From: Nitrosopumilaceae archaeon
Lineage (GTDB): Archaea; Thermoproteota; Nitrososphaeria; Nitrososphaerales; Nitrosopumilaceae
Direction of reading: 5' to 3'
Assembly (NCBI GenBank): GCA_005798405.1
Contig: SYJQ01000028.1
Coordinates: forward strand, 1 to 64,000
Length of the DNA stretch: 64,000 bases
Each line of letters opens with the position of its first letter. Position 1 is the stretch's first letter. Below the pieces are notes generated by a model. That model was not told the origin of the DNA. It saw only the letters and a list, made by a program, of their open reading frames with translations, and searched no databases. Position numbers and translations under genes: made by a program. Positions 8,351-17,182 of this stretch are shown here, one piece after another.

Positions 8351-8395
8351 TTCTGAAATATGGTATTATAATTTGGTATTTATCTATACTCAAAA

Positions 8396-8758
8396 TTAGT
8401 CTTGGTTTTTGTAATAGAGTTTGATAATTTTATCTACCACGGTATCTGTATCAACGTCTTTTTCCGTACTTACAAGAAGCAAATGATCATCCCCCAAATA
8501 AAGAGAAAAACGCTTAACCAAATCGTATTCAGCCAAAGTGTATTTTGTTTTACCAAGCCACTTTGACATTTCTTTACGCGCTTTCCAATCAATAATAGAA
8601 AGAGTAACCAATTCATTTTCTTTATGTTCAGAAAGTAAGCTAGTCAGTCCTTTTCGCATACCACCACCAACGCGAACAGCCCATTGATCATAAACAGTAG
8701 CAAATCGAATTTTAGGATCAGATTCTAAAATTTGTGAACAGAATTTTTCATAATCCAA
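8396..8758 (-). CDS. Conserved thaumarchaeal protein, 120 aa (DUF6659-like)
   Basis: A soluble protein opening with MDYEKFCSQIL, followed by KIRFATVYDQWAVRVGGGMR and an LGDDHLLLVSTEK strand. The alternation of helices and strands ending in HLLLVSTE resembles roadblock/profilin-like folds. It also matches my memory of a small family restricted to Nitrososphaerota (DUF6659); this is recollection and could be wrong. Such proteins are multi-copy in these genomes and of unknown function. It could share the SBDS/exosome message, since only 45 bases separate them. Confidence 0.65.
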   Translation of the reverse strand: MDYEKFCSQILESDPKIRFATVYDQWAVRVGGGMRKGLTSLLSEHKENELVTLSIIDWKARKEMSKWLGKTKYTLAEYDLVKRFSLYLGDDHLLLVSTEKDVDTDTVVDKIIKLYYKNQD

Positions 8759-9011
8759 TGATTATTCTATTCGTTTATGATTATTAGAGTTTGTCAAATA
8801 CAGAACAGACTCAACATTATAAAATAGATTTCAAGATGTCAATATTAGAAAAAAGAAATCAGAATTTCCGGAAGAATAGAACCTAAAAATCCGCTTTTGA
8901 GAGACACAATCATGCCCAAAACGGGCTTTATCATATAACGCTAAAACTTTAGTATCGATATGTAAAACCAGCTAGATTTTTATGTGGACTTTGAAAATTT
9001 TCTTTTAAGAT

Positions 9012-9650
9012 TTGTCTTCTTTAGAGGTAATTAACAAGGATACTCAAAAAATGTCAGTAAAACTGAAAGGAGTTCCATTACAATACGCAAATGCACTTAG
9101 ACGTATCTGTCTAAATGGCATTCCTGTATTTGCCATAGACACAGTAGACATTATAGAAAATTCTTCCGTGTTACCAGATGAGGGGTTGGCTCACAGACTT
9201 GGATTAATACCAATTAAGACAGATTTGTCCAGATTCAATGAGCCATCAAAGTGTGATTGTCAAAGTGAGACAGGTTGTTCTAATTGTAAAGTCATGTTAG
9301 TTCTAGATTCTGGAGACTCGGATGTAACTAGAACTATCTTGTCAAATGAATTAACATCTGAAGATGATTCAGTAAAACCAACTTCAGACAAAATACCAAT
9401 TGTTCAACTTGCCCCAGGACAAAGAATCAAAGTGGAATGCTATGCAAGACTCGGCCGTGGAACAGAACATGCAAAATGGAACTCGGCAAACATTTCAGTA
9501 TTAACTGAAACTAGTAAAGAAGATGAAAGAGTTCTCACAGTAGAATCAACTGGTGCATTAAAACCAGAACAAATCATTCTTGCTGGTGTTGATGAATTAA
9601 GTAGTAGATTATCAGAGTTTAAAGAAATAATCGGTCAGTTAAAAGAATAA
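9012..9650 (+). CDS. rpoD: DNA-directed RNA polymerase subunit D (Rpo3)
   Basis: 212-residue alpha-like subunit that dimerises with RpoL to nucleate RNA polymerase assembly. LQYANALRRICLNGIPVFAI is the conserved alpha/Rpb3 motif. An insertion domain carries C81-x-C83-x5-C89-x2-C92, a likely zinc site. After HAKWNSAN the protein goes straight to the C-terminal dimerisation segment, so the ferredoxin-like Fe-S domain found at this place in Sulfolobus and many euryarchaea is absent. The start is a TTG. It heads the rpoD-rpl18e-rpl13-rps9 run. Confidence 0.95.
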   Translation: MSSLEVINKDTQKMSVKLKGVPLQYANALRRICLNGIPVFAIDTVDIIENSSVLPDEGLAHRLGLIPIKTDLSRFNEPSKCDCQSETGCSNCKVMLVLDSGDSDVTRTILSNELTSEDDSVKPTSDKIPIVQLAPGQRIKVECYARLGRGTEHAKWNSANISVLTETSKEDERVLTVESTGALKPEQIILAGVDELSSRLSEFKEIIGQLKE

Positions 9651-9695
9651 ACTAAGCATACACATTATATTTGGGTTTTAAACCGGTTTATTCAC

Positions 9696-10043
9696 ATGAC
9701 TAATCAAGTCGTCATACGCATGGCAAAAGATCTAAAAAAGGCATCCACTAAAAATGATGCCCCAATTTGGGCAAGAATGGCAGAATATGCATTAAAACCA
9801 TCCATTGCAAGACGACATATCAATTTAAACAGAATAGGTCAACTAACTAAAGACAAGGATACAGTAGTTTTCCCAGGTAAAGTGTTAGGAACTGGAGATA
9901 TTGATCACAAAATCACACTTTGCTCATTTTCAATTTCAAATGCTGCAGCTACAAAGATTTTAGAAAAAGGTGGAAAGGTTGTTAGTTTTTCAGATTTAAT
10001 AGAAAAAAATCCAACTGGAAAAGGAGTTGTATTGCTTGGCTAG
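9696..10043 (+). CDS. rpl18e: 50S ribosomal protein L18e (eL18)
   Basis: 115-residue large-subunit protein of the L15/L18e superfamily, with the RRHINLNRIGQLTKD and VVFPGKVLGTGDIDHKI signatures. A TTTTAAA stretch about 20 nt before the ATG could be an additional internal promoter, although rpoD ends only 45 bases upstream. The stop TAG lies inside the beginning of rpl13, so translation is coupled. Confidence 0.95.
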   Translation: MTNQVVIRMAKDLKKASTKNDAPIWARMAEYALKPSIARRHINLNRIGQLTKDKDTVVFPGKVLGTGDIDHKITLCSFSISNAAATKILEKGGKVVSFSDLIEKNPTGKGVVLLG

Positions 10044-10500
10044 TCAAGAAAACATCATATCAATGGACAAGCCGATTGTAGTAGATGCTACAGATCACAT
10101 CGCAGGAAGATTGTCATCAAATGTTGCCAAATTATTGTTAAAAGGAAACAGAGTATCAGTTGTCAATTGTGAAAAAATTATGATCAGCGGATCAAGAACA
10201 AACATAATTAGTGAATACAGAGGATTTTTAGAAGTTAACAGTGTAATTCATCCAAGCCACGGTCCTGTTCACCCAAGAAGACCAGATACCATCATGAAAA
10301 AAATGATTCGTGGAATGCTACCATATGGAAAAAAACCATCTGGGATATTAGCGCATAAAAGATTAAGAACATACATTGGTTCACCTAAAGAATTAAGTTC
10401 GTTTGAAAAAATTCAATTTAAAGAAGCAAAAATTAGAAAATCTTCAGCAAACTATACAACAGTTGGAGACATTGCAAAAATAATAGGGTGGACAGAATGA
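10036..10500 (+). CDS. rpl13: 50S ribosomal protein L13 (uL13)
   Basis: About 154 residues with DATDHIAGRLSSNVAKLLL, GPVHPRRPDTIM and RLRTYIGSP, all L13 signatures. Start choice: a TTG at 10036 (then ASQENI) is preceded by AAGGAG at 10021-10026 at good spacing. A TTG at 10027 would leave no spacing, and the ATG at 10063 is the conservative alternative that still keeps the full conserved domain. The gene overlaps the end of rpl18e and its TGA overlaps the rps9 ATG. Confidence 0.92.
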   Translation: MASQENIISMDKPIVVDATDHIAGRLSSNVAKLLLKGNRVSVVNCEKIMISGSRTNIISEYRGFLEVNSVIHPSHGPVHPRRPDTIMKKMIRGMLPYGKKPSGILAHKRLRTYIGSPKELSSFEKIQFKEAKIRKSSANYTTVGDIAKIIGWTE

Positions 10501-10946
10501 CAACACCAAAAACAGAAATTTATTTTGCAACTAGAAAAACATCTAGCGCCCATGTATACATTACAAAAGGACAAGGAAAAATCAGAATAAACAACATACC
10601 AATCGAGATGATTCCACAAGAAACTGCTCGCGAAGTAATGCTAGCGCCATTAGAAATTACAGGAGATTTAAGAGATAAGATAGACATTTCTGTTAGAGTA
10701 AGAGGCGGTGGATTTATGGGACAGGCCAGTGCAACAGCTACTGCTATCTCAAGAGCACTTACAGGTTGGACCAAATCCAAAAAAGAACCTAAGGAACACC
10801 CATTCCCAAAATCAACGAGAGAAGACCTCAGACAGAGAATTACAGATTTTGACAAATATCTGATTAGCGGTGATGCCAGAAGAAAAGAACCAAAGAAATT
10901 TGGCGGACCTGGCGCAAGAAGAAGAAAGCAAAAATCATACCGTTAG
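10497..10946 (+). CDS. rps9: 30S ribosomal protein S9 (uS9)
   Basis: 149 residues ending in the very basic GGPGARRRKQKSYR tail that reaches the P-site tRNA, a hallmark of S9. The ATG at 10497 overlaps the L13 stop (ATGA); a GTG three codons earlier is the only alternative. Contains VRGGGFMGQASATATAISRAL, the conserved S9 core. In most archaea rpoN, rpoK and rps2 follow; here a sugar nucleotidyltransferase gene follows instead, so the operon is shortened. Confidence 0.95.
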   Translation: MTTPKTEIYFATRKTSSAHVYITKGQGKIRINNIPIEMIPQETAREVMLAPLEITGDLRDKIDISVRVRGGGFMGQASATATAISRALTGWTKSKKEPKEHPFPKSTREDLRQRITDFDKYLISGDARRKEPKKFGGPGARRRKQKSYR

Positions 10947-10949
10947 ACT

Positions 10950-11678
10950 GTGAAGGCTATAATTTTAGCTGGTGGTAGAGGAACTAGAGGCAAACCATAT
11001 ACAGAATATTTTCCAAAAGCAATGACACCAATTAACGATAAACCATTAATTGATTACATTGTAAAATATTTGCATTCATTTGATTTCATCAAAGAGATCA
11101 TCATAATTGCCGATTACACGGGGTTGGGGGGTCAGATTAAAAATTATTACAGCACAGCAAAAAATGGAAAAAAGATCACGTTTGTGCAAGATACACAGAG
11201 TGGGACAGGTGGAGATCTTTTACATATTGAAGATAAACTTGGGGGAGATTCAGAATTCTTGTTGTGGTTTGTGGATAATCTTTGTGCCATAGATCTAGTA
11301 AAGATGAAAAAAGTATTCAAAGAAAAAAACAGTACAGCGTGTATTGCAACCAGAACAAAAAGAAAAGAAGAGACAGGATTTGCAATAGTAGAAAATGGAA
11401 TAATCAAAGAATTCAAAGAAAAACCAATCATGGAATTACAATTATCAGAGTGTTTAGGAATTTACATTTTAGGAAAAGAAATAATTGAAAGAATCAAAGC
11501 AAAAACAAAACAGAAAGAAATCAATCTGTCATTTGACATTTTACAGCAATTATCAAAAGAGGGAAAAATTAGCGCCTACGATATTGATGATAGAGAATGG
11601 ATAGATGCAGAATCTCCAATGATTTTAGAAAGAAATGAAATGACAGTAAAAAAGATCATAAAACAGATGGGATTTTAG
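10950..11678 (+). CDS. Sugar nucleotidyltransferase (glucose-1-phosphate thymidylyl/mannose-1-phosphate guanylyltransferase family)
   Basis: 242 residues starting KAIILAGGRGTRGKPYTE, the nucleotide-binding G-G-x-G-T-R signature. FPKAMTPINDKPLIDYI carries the catalytic lysine, and LLWFVDNL takes the place of the usual GD metal motif. It makes an NDP-sugar from NTP and a sugar-1-phosphate, probably for glycosylation or S-layer/lipid decoration. The substrate cannot be read from sequence. The loop GTRGKPYTEYFPKA differs from the usual GTRLxPLTxxxPKA. The GTG start is four bases after the rps9 stop, suggesting co-transcription. The 3' end overlaps the convergent leuD gene by 23 bases. Confidence 0.85.
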   Translation: MKAIILAGGRGTRGKPYTEYFPKAMTPINDKPLIDYIVKYLHSFDFIKEIIIIADYTGLGGQIKNYYSTAKNGKKITFVQDTQSGTGGDLLHIEDKLGGDSEFLLWFVDNLCAIDLVKMKKVFKEKNSTACIATRTKRKEETGFAIVENGIIKEFKEKPIMELQLSECLGIYILGKEIIERIKAKTKQKEINLSFDILQQLSKEGKISAYDIDDREWIDAESPMILERNEMTVKKIIKQMGF

Positions 11679-12240
11679 ACTGTTTTTCAAATTCGGAAAT
11701 TTTTTTCTCATATAGCAAAGTCTGGGCTATGTCATCCAATCCTTCTAAAAGAATTTTTTTCTTGTGGGAATCAATATCGAAAGATATTTTTTCAGAACTT
11801 GTTGCAATCATTTGATTTTCCAAATCTACTTCCACATCTCCTGATTCTTTTTGGAGTTTTTCTACTGTTTTTTCATGTAATATAATCGGCAAAATTCCAT
11901 TTTTGAAACAATTACTGTAAAAAATGTCAGCAAATGATGGGGCAATAATAACTGAAAACCCATAGTCCTGTAATGCCCAAACTGCATGTTCTCGGCTAGA
12001 CCCACATCCAAAATTATCTCCTGCAACAAGAATTTTAGAATTTTTGTATCTAGGATTATTCAATATAAAATCAGATTTTGTTTGTTCCTGATCATCATAT
12101 CTCCAGTTATAGAAAAGAAATTTACCAAATCCAGACTTCTGAACTAATTTTAGAAATTGTTTTGGAACAATTTGATCTGTATCTACGTTTACCTTATCTA
12201 ACGGAGTTACCACAGTTTTAATTTTTTTAAAAGATATCAT
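11656..12240 (-). CDS. leuD: 3-isopropylmalate dehydratase small subunit, bacterial type
   Basis: 194 residues with [31 protein letters not shown] and the long C-terminal region that distinguish the bacterial LeuD from the short archaeal form (~160 aa). With LeuC it converts 2-isopropylmalate to 3-isopropylmalate in leucine synthesis. It begins one base after the LeuC stop. Its 3' end overlaps the convergent nucleotidyltransferase by 23 bases. The bacterial type in an archaeon points to an old horizontal acquisition (inference). Confidence 0.92.
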   Translation of the reverse strand: MISFKKIKTVVTPLDKVNVDTDQIVPKQFLKLVQKSGFGKFLFYNWRYDDQEQTKSDFILNNPRYKNSKILVAGDNFGCGSSREHAVWALQDYGFSVIIAPSFADIFYSNCFKNGILPIILHEKTVEKLQKESGDVEVDLENQMIATSSEKISFDIDSHKKKILLEGLDDIAQTLLYEKKISEFEKQSKIPSVL

Positions 12241-12241
12241 T

Positions 12242-13657
12242 CTAATTCAAATCCATTTCCCTAACATCTACAAAATGACCTTCTATAGCTGCTGCTGCTG
12301 CCATTACAGGACTCACCAAGTGTGTTCTTCCACCAGTTCCTTGTCTGCCTTCAAAATTTCTATTAGATGTACTTGCACATCTTTCACCTGGAGATAAGAT
12401 ATCAGGATTCATTCCAAGACACATGCTGCAGCCTGATTCTCTCCACTCAAAATTTGCATTTGTAAATATTTTATCTAGACCCAATTCTTCAGCTTGTTTT
12501 TTTACCATCTGAGAACCAGGGACTACCATAGCTCTAACATGTGGAGATAGTTTTCTTCCTTTGACAACTTTGGATGCTTCAATAAGATCTTCCAATCTAG
12601 CATTTGTACATGAACCAATAAACACTCGATCTATTTTGATTTCAATAATAGGAGTTCCAGGTTTAAGAGCCATGTATTCAAGTGCTTGCTCAGCACCTTT
12701 CTTTTGATTTTGATCACCATTGGAAAAATCTTCTGGAGATGGAATGGATTCAGTTACATCACATGTCATACCAGGATTAGTACCCCAGCTTACTTGAGGT
12801 GCAATATTATCAATATGCAAAGTATATTTTTTTTCAAATTTTGCGTCACTGTCTGTTTTTAGATTATCTTTCCAATATTCAACTAGAGATTCATAATTTT
12901 TTGGTGTGTATTTTCTGCCTCGAAGATATTCAAAGGTTTTCTCATCAGGTGCAATCAAACCTGCACGTGCACCTGCTTCAATAGACATATTACAAATTGT
13001 CATTCGTTGTTCCATAGAAAGGTCACAGATGCCCTCTCCTCTATATTCAATAACAGTGCCATTACCACCAGAAGTTCCAATATTTTTGATTATTGATAAT
13101 ATGATGTCTTTTGCAGTAACTGCGTGGGGGTTCTTTCGTTTACCTGCTACAATGATTTCAAAAGGTTTTGGTTTTTCTAACCAGAGAGTTTGTGATGCTA
13201 AAACATGTTCAACTTCACTTGTTCCAATCCCAAATGCTAATGCCCCAAAAGCTCCATGTGTGGAAGTGTGACTATCGCCACAAACAATAGTACTTCCAGG
13301 CAAAGTAATTCCTAATTGAGGTCCGATGACATGAACTATTCCTTGATTTGGGCTGTTGATATCAAATAATTGAATTCCAAAGTCTTTGCAATTTTTTTCC
13401 AAAGTTTGTATCTGGACTGCAGATGTTTGATCTAAGATAGGAAGGGTCCTATTGTTTGTTGGAACGTTATGATCCATAGTTGCAATTGTAAGATCAGGTC
13501 TTCTCACAGATCTATTATTCATACGAAGGCCATCAAATGCTTGAGGAGAAGTTACTTCATGAACAAGATGTCTGTCAATATAGATTAGAGAGGGGCTATT
13601 TTCTTTTTCTACAACAATGTGAGCATCCCAAATTTTTTCAAAAAGAGTTTTTCCCAT
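12242..13657 (-). CDS. leuC: 3-isopropylmalate dehydratase large subunit, bacterial type
   Basis: 471 residues, the bacterial LeuC length; archaeal homologues are about 420. Motifs include [69 protein letters not shown] and [12 protein letters not shown], which supply the three cysteines for the [4Fe-4S] cluster. Works as a heterodimer with the adjacent LeuD. An eight-base gap separates it from the upstream aconitase-type small subunit, so four dehydratase genes form one minus-strand block. Confidence 0.94.
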   Translation of the reverse strand: MGKTLFEKIWDAHIVVEKENSPSLIYIDRHLVHEVTSPQAFDGLRMNNRSVRRPDLTIATMDHNVPTNNRTLPILDQTSAVQIQTLEKNCKDFGIQLFDINSPNQGIVHVIGPQLGITLPGSTIVCGDSHTSTHGAFGALAFGIGTSEVEHVLASQTLWLEKPKPFEIIVAGKRKNPHAVTAKDIILSIIKNIGTSGGNGTVIEYRGEGICDLSMEQRMTICNMSIEAGARAGLIAPDEKTFEYLRGRKYTPKNYESLVEYWKDNLKTDSDAKFEKKYTLHIDNIAPQVSWGTNPGMTCDVTESIPSPEDFSNGDQNQKKGAEQALEYMALKPGTPIIEIKIDRVFIGSCTNARLEDLIEASKVVKGRKLSPHVRAMVVPGSQMVKKQAEELGLDKIFTNANFEWRESGCSMCLGMNPDILSPGERCASTSNRNFEGRQGTGGRTHLVSPVMAAAAAIEGHFVDVREMDLN

Positions 13658-13664
13658 TTTAATC

Positions 13665-14150
13665 CTAGTCGGGTTTGTATTTGAATAAACCGCCAGCTTC
13701 TATTATTTTTCCAATAATTTCAGAGAAAGGTTTCATTTTGTATATTTTATTTTTGGTTATATTTTTTATTTCATTTGTGTGAATGTTAATGTCGATTTCA
13801 TCACCTTCGGAAATATCAGAGTACGCATCCTCTTCAATTTCTATTGGTAACAAAAATGCGCCGTCAACTGCGTTTCTATAAAAGATTCTTGCAAAAGAAA
13901 GAGCAAGTACTGCTTTTATTCCAGAATGTGAAAGTGCGATTGGTGCATGCTCACGAGATGAACCACAACCAAAATTTCTTCCAGATAGTATAAAATCACC
14001 TTCTTTGACCTTGGAGTGAAAATCAGGATCTAGTCCTTCCATTGCATGTAATGCAAGTTCAGCATAATCATGGACTTTGAGATATTGTCCAGGAATAATG
14101 ACATCAGTGTCAATATTGTCTCTTTCATATTTTATGACGTTTCCCTTCAA
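13665..14150 (-). CDS. Archaeal-type homoaconitase/isopropylmalate dehydratase small subunit
   Basis: 161 residues, the archaeal small-subunit length. Motifs are [30 protein letters not shown] and [17 protein letters not shown]. The flexible substrate-specificity loop reads GQYLKVHD, i.e. YLKV. Homologues with YLRT/YLRR-like loops handle homoaconitate, and others isopropylmalate, so specificity is not decided by sequence. As leucine is served by the neighbouring bacterial LeuCD, I infer homoaconitase of the LysW-type lysine pathway. It overlaps the large subunit gene by four bases (ATGA). Confidence 0.85.
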   Translation of the reverse strand: MKGNVIKYERDNIDTDVIIPGQYLKVHDYAELALHAMEGLDPDFHSKVKEGDFILSGRNFGCGSSREHAPIALSHSGIKAVLALSFARIFYRNAVDGAFLLPIEIEEDAYSDISEGDEIDINIHTNEIKNITKNKIYKMKPFSEIIGKIIEAGGLFKYKPD

Positions 14151-15418
14151 TTCAAGTCCCTCGGGTCAGTGATTTTACCAGTAACAGCAGAAGCTGCTGC
14201 TACAAGAGGTGATGAAAGATATGTTTGTGAATCAACATGTCCCATTCTTCCAGGAAAATTTCTGTTTGTAGTGCTAATGCAAATTTCGTCTTTTGCCAAA
14301 ACTCCCATATGTGCACCACAGCATGCTCCACATGTTGGCGGACCTACAGTTACACCTGCATCTAAAAATATTTTGAGTAGCCCGTTTTCCATTGCACGTT
14401 TGTAAATAGAAATTGAAGCAGGCAAAATTTCTGTTCTAATCTTAACGGTTCTTCCCTTAAGAATTCTAGCAGCTGCTTCCAAATCTTCGTATTTTGCACC
14501 AGTGCAAGAACCAATGTATGATTTATCCAATTCTACAGATGGTGCTTCTCTAACTATGGAAATGTTTTCAGGGGAAAAGGGTTTTGCCACAATAGGTTCC
14601 ATTTCTGAACCTTCGTATTCGTATATCTTTTCATATTCAGCGTCATCATCTCCATTAACTAATGAGATATTTTTAGCGCCTCTACTTGTAAGATAATCAA
14701 TTACTTTTTGATCAGGTTCAACTATTCCATTTTTTGCACCAGCTTCTGTAGTCATGTTACATAAAGTTAATCTACTCTCAACGGACATTTCATTAATTCC
14801 ACTCCCACCAAATTGCATGGTTTTGTATGCTCCTCCCTCAGTACTAATATCACCAATGATCTTTAGGATAAAGTCTTTAGCCATAACATGTTCTGGGAGT
14901 TTTCCATTTAGCTTAAAGTATAACGTGTGAGGAACCTTAAACCAAATTTTTCCATTTAATAAAACATATGCTACATCTGTATGCCCTAATCCACAAGCAA
15001 ACGATCCTAGTGCACCAGTAGTATTAGTATGAGAGTCACCTCCAACATACACATCGCCAGGCAACACTAATGCTTCTTCGTGAGATAATGTATGGCAAAT
15101 TCCATATTGTCCCATTCCGTATTTGAAGTGTTTTTCAATTCCATAAGTTTTTGTAAAATTAGATAATTTGACAATATTTTCAGCTGAAACCTTATCTGCA
15201 GATGGAACAAAATGATCTTCTGCAACCCAAACTTTTGTTGGATCCCATAATTTATCCACACTAACACCTTGTTTCTTTAATTTATCAAATACTTTGATTA
15301 CTCCTGGACCAGATACATCATGAACCATTACTTTGTCCACATTTGCAAAAATTACATCGTCAGGAGCAACTCGTTGTCTTCCTGAAGCACGTGCAAGTAT
15401 CTTCTCGGTTATATTCAT
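14147..15418 (-). CDS. Archaeal-type homoaconitase/isopropylmalate dehydratase large subunit
   Basis: 423 residues, with VAPDDVIFANVDKVMVHD, GDSHTNTTGALGSFACGLGHTD, YIGSCTGAKYEDLEAAA and TCGACCGAHMG carrying the [4Fe-4S] cluster cysteines. This is the archaeal/LeuC2 clade that includes isopropylmalate and homoaconitate dehydratases. It pairs with the overlapping small subunit. Because a second, bacterial-type LeuCD pair follows directly, the two complexes probably have different substrates. First gene of the four-gene block. Confidence 0.88.
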   Translation of the reverse strand: MNITEKILARASGRQRVAPDDVIFANVDKVMVHDVSGPGVIKVFDKLKKQGVSVDKLWDPTKVWVAEDHFVPSADKVSAENIVKLSNFTKTYGIEKHFKYGMGQYGICHTLSHEEALVLPGDVYVGGDSHTNTTGALGSFACGLGHTDVAYVLLNGKIWFKVPHTLYFKLNGKLPEHVMAKDFILKIIGDISTEGGAYKTMQFGGSGINEMSVESRLTLCNMTTEAGAKNGIVEPDQKVIDYLTSRGAKNISLVNGDDDAEYEKIYEYEGSEMEPIVAKPFSPENISIVREAPSVELDKSYIGSCTGAKYEDLEAAARILKGRTVKIRTEILPASISIYKRAMENGLLKIFLDAGVTVGPPTCGACCGAHMGVLAKDEICISTTNRNFPGRMGHVDSQTYLSSPLVAAASAVTGKITDPRDLN

Positions 15419-15488
15419 AATCGAAAAAGCCAGTTCTACAGATTAAAAGCTTTTCAGATGACATAGTCTCAAATATGAGAATTTAGCA

Positions 15489-16211
15489 TTATTGCTGATA
15501 AAACTCTGCATTAATTTCAGAGTCAACACTATCACCAGAATTAAATGAAGAGATCACAGTCCCATAGTCTTTGTGCTCAACAACAACATCCACATAATAT
15601 GTTCTAGATACATCGTTTATCACGGTCTTAAAATTTGAAGTAAAAAAAGTTCCAGAAAAGATTTCTTTATCACTAGTCCTAATTATCACATCGATGCTTT
15701 TCGTATTACCAGTGGTGTCTGCGTATTGAAGTAATACGTCATCGTTTGACTGCTGAATCATAGATAGTGAAAGAATTTTGTTAACATTGGTGGGTTCAGA
15801 TTTATTTGCAGAGTCAATATTTGACAAATCAGCATTTGAATCAGTTGGAGAAAGAGGGATTGTTGTGGTTTGAATTTCAGGTTCATCAGAAGGTTCATTT
15901 TTAAAAATATCATCGACGCTCTTGATTGGATTCACTTGGGATATTTTTTCAGATAGTTGATCCTTTGATGATTCTTTTGCAGTGTTTATCTTGTTACTGA
16001 TTTTATTGCTGGTTTCATCAACTGCTTTGATTGAAGAGTCAAGACCATTCTCAACTGATTCTACTGTTCTAGTTCCCAAGACATTTGCATTTTCTTTCAT
16101 GGGCTCAATTACAGCATTAGTGAAATTTGGAAACATGCCTGTAATTTCGGATGAGAACACAAATACACCTATAGTCAAAATAGAGGCGATCACGATTATT
16201 TTTTTGAGCAT
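15489..16211 (-). CDS. Exported or membrane-anchored protein with helical stalk and Ig-like C-terminus
   Basis: 240 residues. An N-terminal hydrophobic segment (KKIIVIASILTIGVFVF) is a signal peptide or anchor. Residues about 35-105 are charged, low-complexity and probably a helical stalk (repeated NKI/SK/E). About 105-150 is a Thr/Ser/Pro/Asp linker. The C-terminal ~90 residues alternate beta strands (VLLQYAD, SIDVIIRTSD, TYYVDVVVEHKDYG), as in Ig-like extracellular domains. No enzyme motif is visible. I infer a cell-surface protein; I do not recognise a named family. Confidence 0.7.
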   Translation of the reverse strand: MLKKIIVIASILTIGVFVFSSEITGMFPNFTNAVIEPMKENANVLGTRTVESVENGLDSSIKAVDETSNKISNKINTAKESSKDQLSEKISQVNPIKSVDDIFKNEPSDEPEIQTTTIPLSPTDSNADLSNIDSANKSEPTNVNKILSLSMIQQSNDDVLLQYADTTGNTKSIDVIIRTSDKEIFSGTFFTSNFKTVINDVSRTYYVDVVVEHKDYGTVISSFNSGDSVDSEINAEFYQQ

Positions 16212-16358
16212 ATCATATTATCTAAAAACTAGGTTTTAGAGTGAAAGTCAAAAAAAATTGCCGGCAAGCTAAAACACTAAATGCATTATAAGCGTGAATC
16301 AAAAATAGAAAATCTTAATGCAGAACAATAAAAAAGAAAAGAAATACCTCAACATATC

Positions 16359-17135
16359 ATGTCTTTGACCGTATCACCCTTATTTTCAGAAAGAAAAGAA
16401 GAAAAATTTGATGTGTTTAAGGCATTATTAGAGACATTAGACAAAAATAATGAAAAACTGCAAGAAGGTGATGTCATAGTAATATCAACAAAATACATTT
16501 CTAATTCTCAGGGAAGATTAATTGATTTGAACAATGTCAAAACATCAAAAGATGGAACTGAAATTTCCAAGAAATTTCAAATGAGATCTGAAATTGCAGA
16601 GGTAATTCTAAGAGAATCAGATAAAATTTTTGGTGGAATTTCAGGTTTTGTTATTACTTCAGCAGATAACATCATGGCTCCAAATGCAGGAATTGATAAA
16701 TCAAATGCAAAAAAAGGAAAAGTCATTTTATATCCAAAGAATCCGTATCTTGTGGCAGAGCAAATTAGAAGAAAAGTTTTTTTAAAATTTCTTATTCATG
16801 TTGGAGTTATTTTGGTAGATAGTAGATTGATGCCATCTCGTGTTGGAACATCAGGTGTGGCAGTATCGTGTGCAGGAATTGAACCAGTGTTAGACATGAG
16901 AGCTGAAAAGGATCTTGATGGAAATCCATTAAAGGTGACTTTCCAAGCAGTTGTAGATAATCTTGCAACAATTGCAAATCACAAAATGGGTGAAGCCGCA
17001 GAATCAAAACCATTTGCAATTGTCAGAGATTCAGGGGCAAAACTTACAGATAGAAAAATCAACCCAACAGAGATGGCAATATCTCCAGATCAGTGCGTAT
17101 ACGTTAGAGGTCTAACAAATCCAATAAAAGATTAG
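16359..17135 (+). CDS. cofE: Coenzyme F420-0:L-glutamate ligase
   Basis: 258 residues matching CofE: EGDVIVISTKYISNSQGRLIDL, SEIAEVILRESDKI, ADNIMAPNAGIDKSNA (metal- and GTP-binding region) and DSRLMPSRVGTSGVAVSCAGIEPV. It adds L-glutamates to F420-0 using GTP, the late step of coenzyme F420 biosynthesis. Single domain, the usual archaeal length, without the FMN-reductase domain fused in bacterial FbiB. The ATG follows a ~147-base divergent intergenic region shared with the surface protein gene. Confidence 0.94.
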   Translation: MSLTVSPLFSERKEEKFDVFKALLETLDKNNEKLQEGDVIVISTKYISNSQGRLIDLNNVKTSKDGTEISKKFQMRSEIAEVILRESDKIFGGISGFVITSADNIMAPNAGIDKSNAKKGKVILYPKNPYLVAEQIRRKVFLKFLIHVGVILVDSRLMPSRVGTSGVAVSCAGIEPVLDMRAEKDLDGNPLKVTFQAVVDNLATIANHKMGEAAESKPFAIVRDSGAKLTDRKINPTEMAISPDQCVYVRGLTNPIKD

Positions 17136-17182
17136 AATTGGAATTGGTTCTGCTTTAAATATAGGTTTTTGAGGACAAAATT

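Noticed and set aside
8914-8926. GCCC/GGGC hairpin before rpoD as a terminator
   Set aside because: The stem is only 4 bp and the following sequence is not a T-tract, so I list the region only as worth a look.
13665-15418. Reading the second dehydratase pair as a recent duplication or assembly artefact of leuCD
   Set aside because: The proteins differ in length, motifs and clade, so they are not copies of each other.
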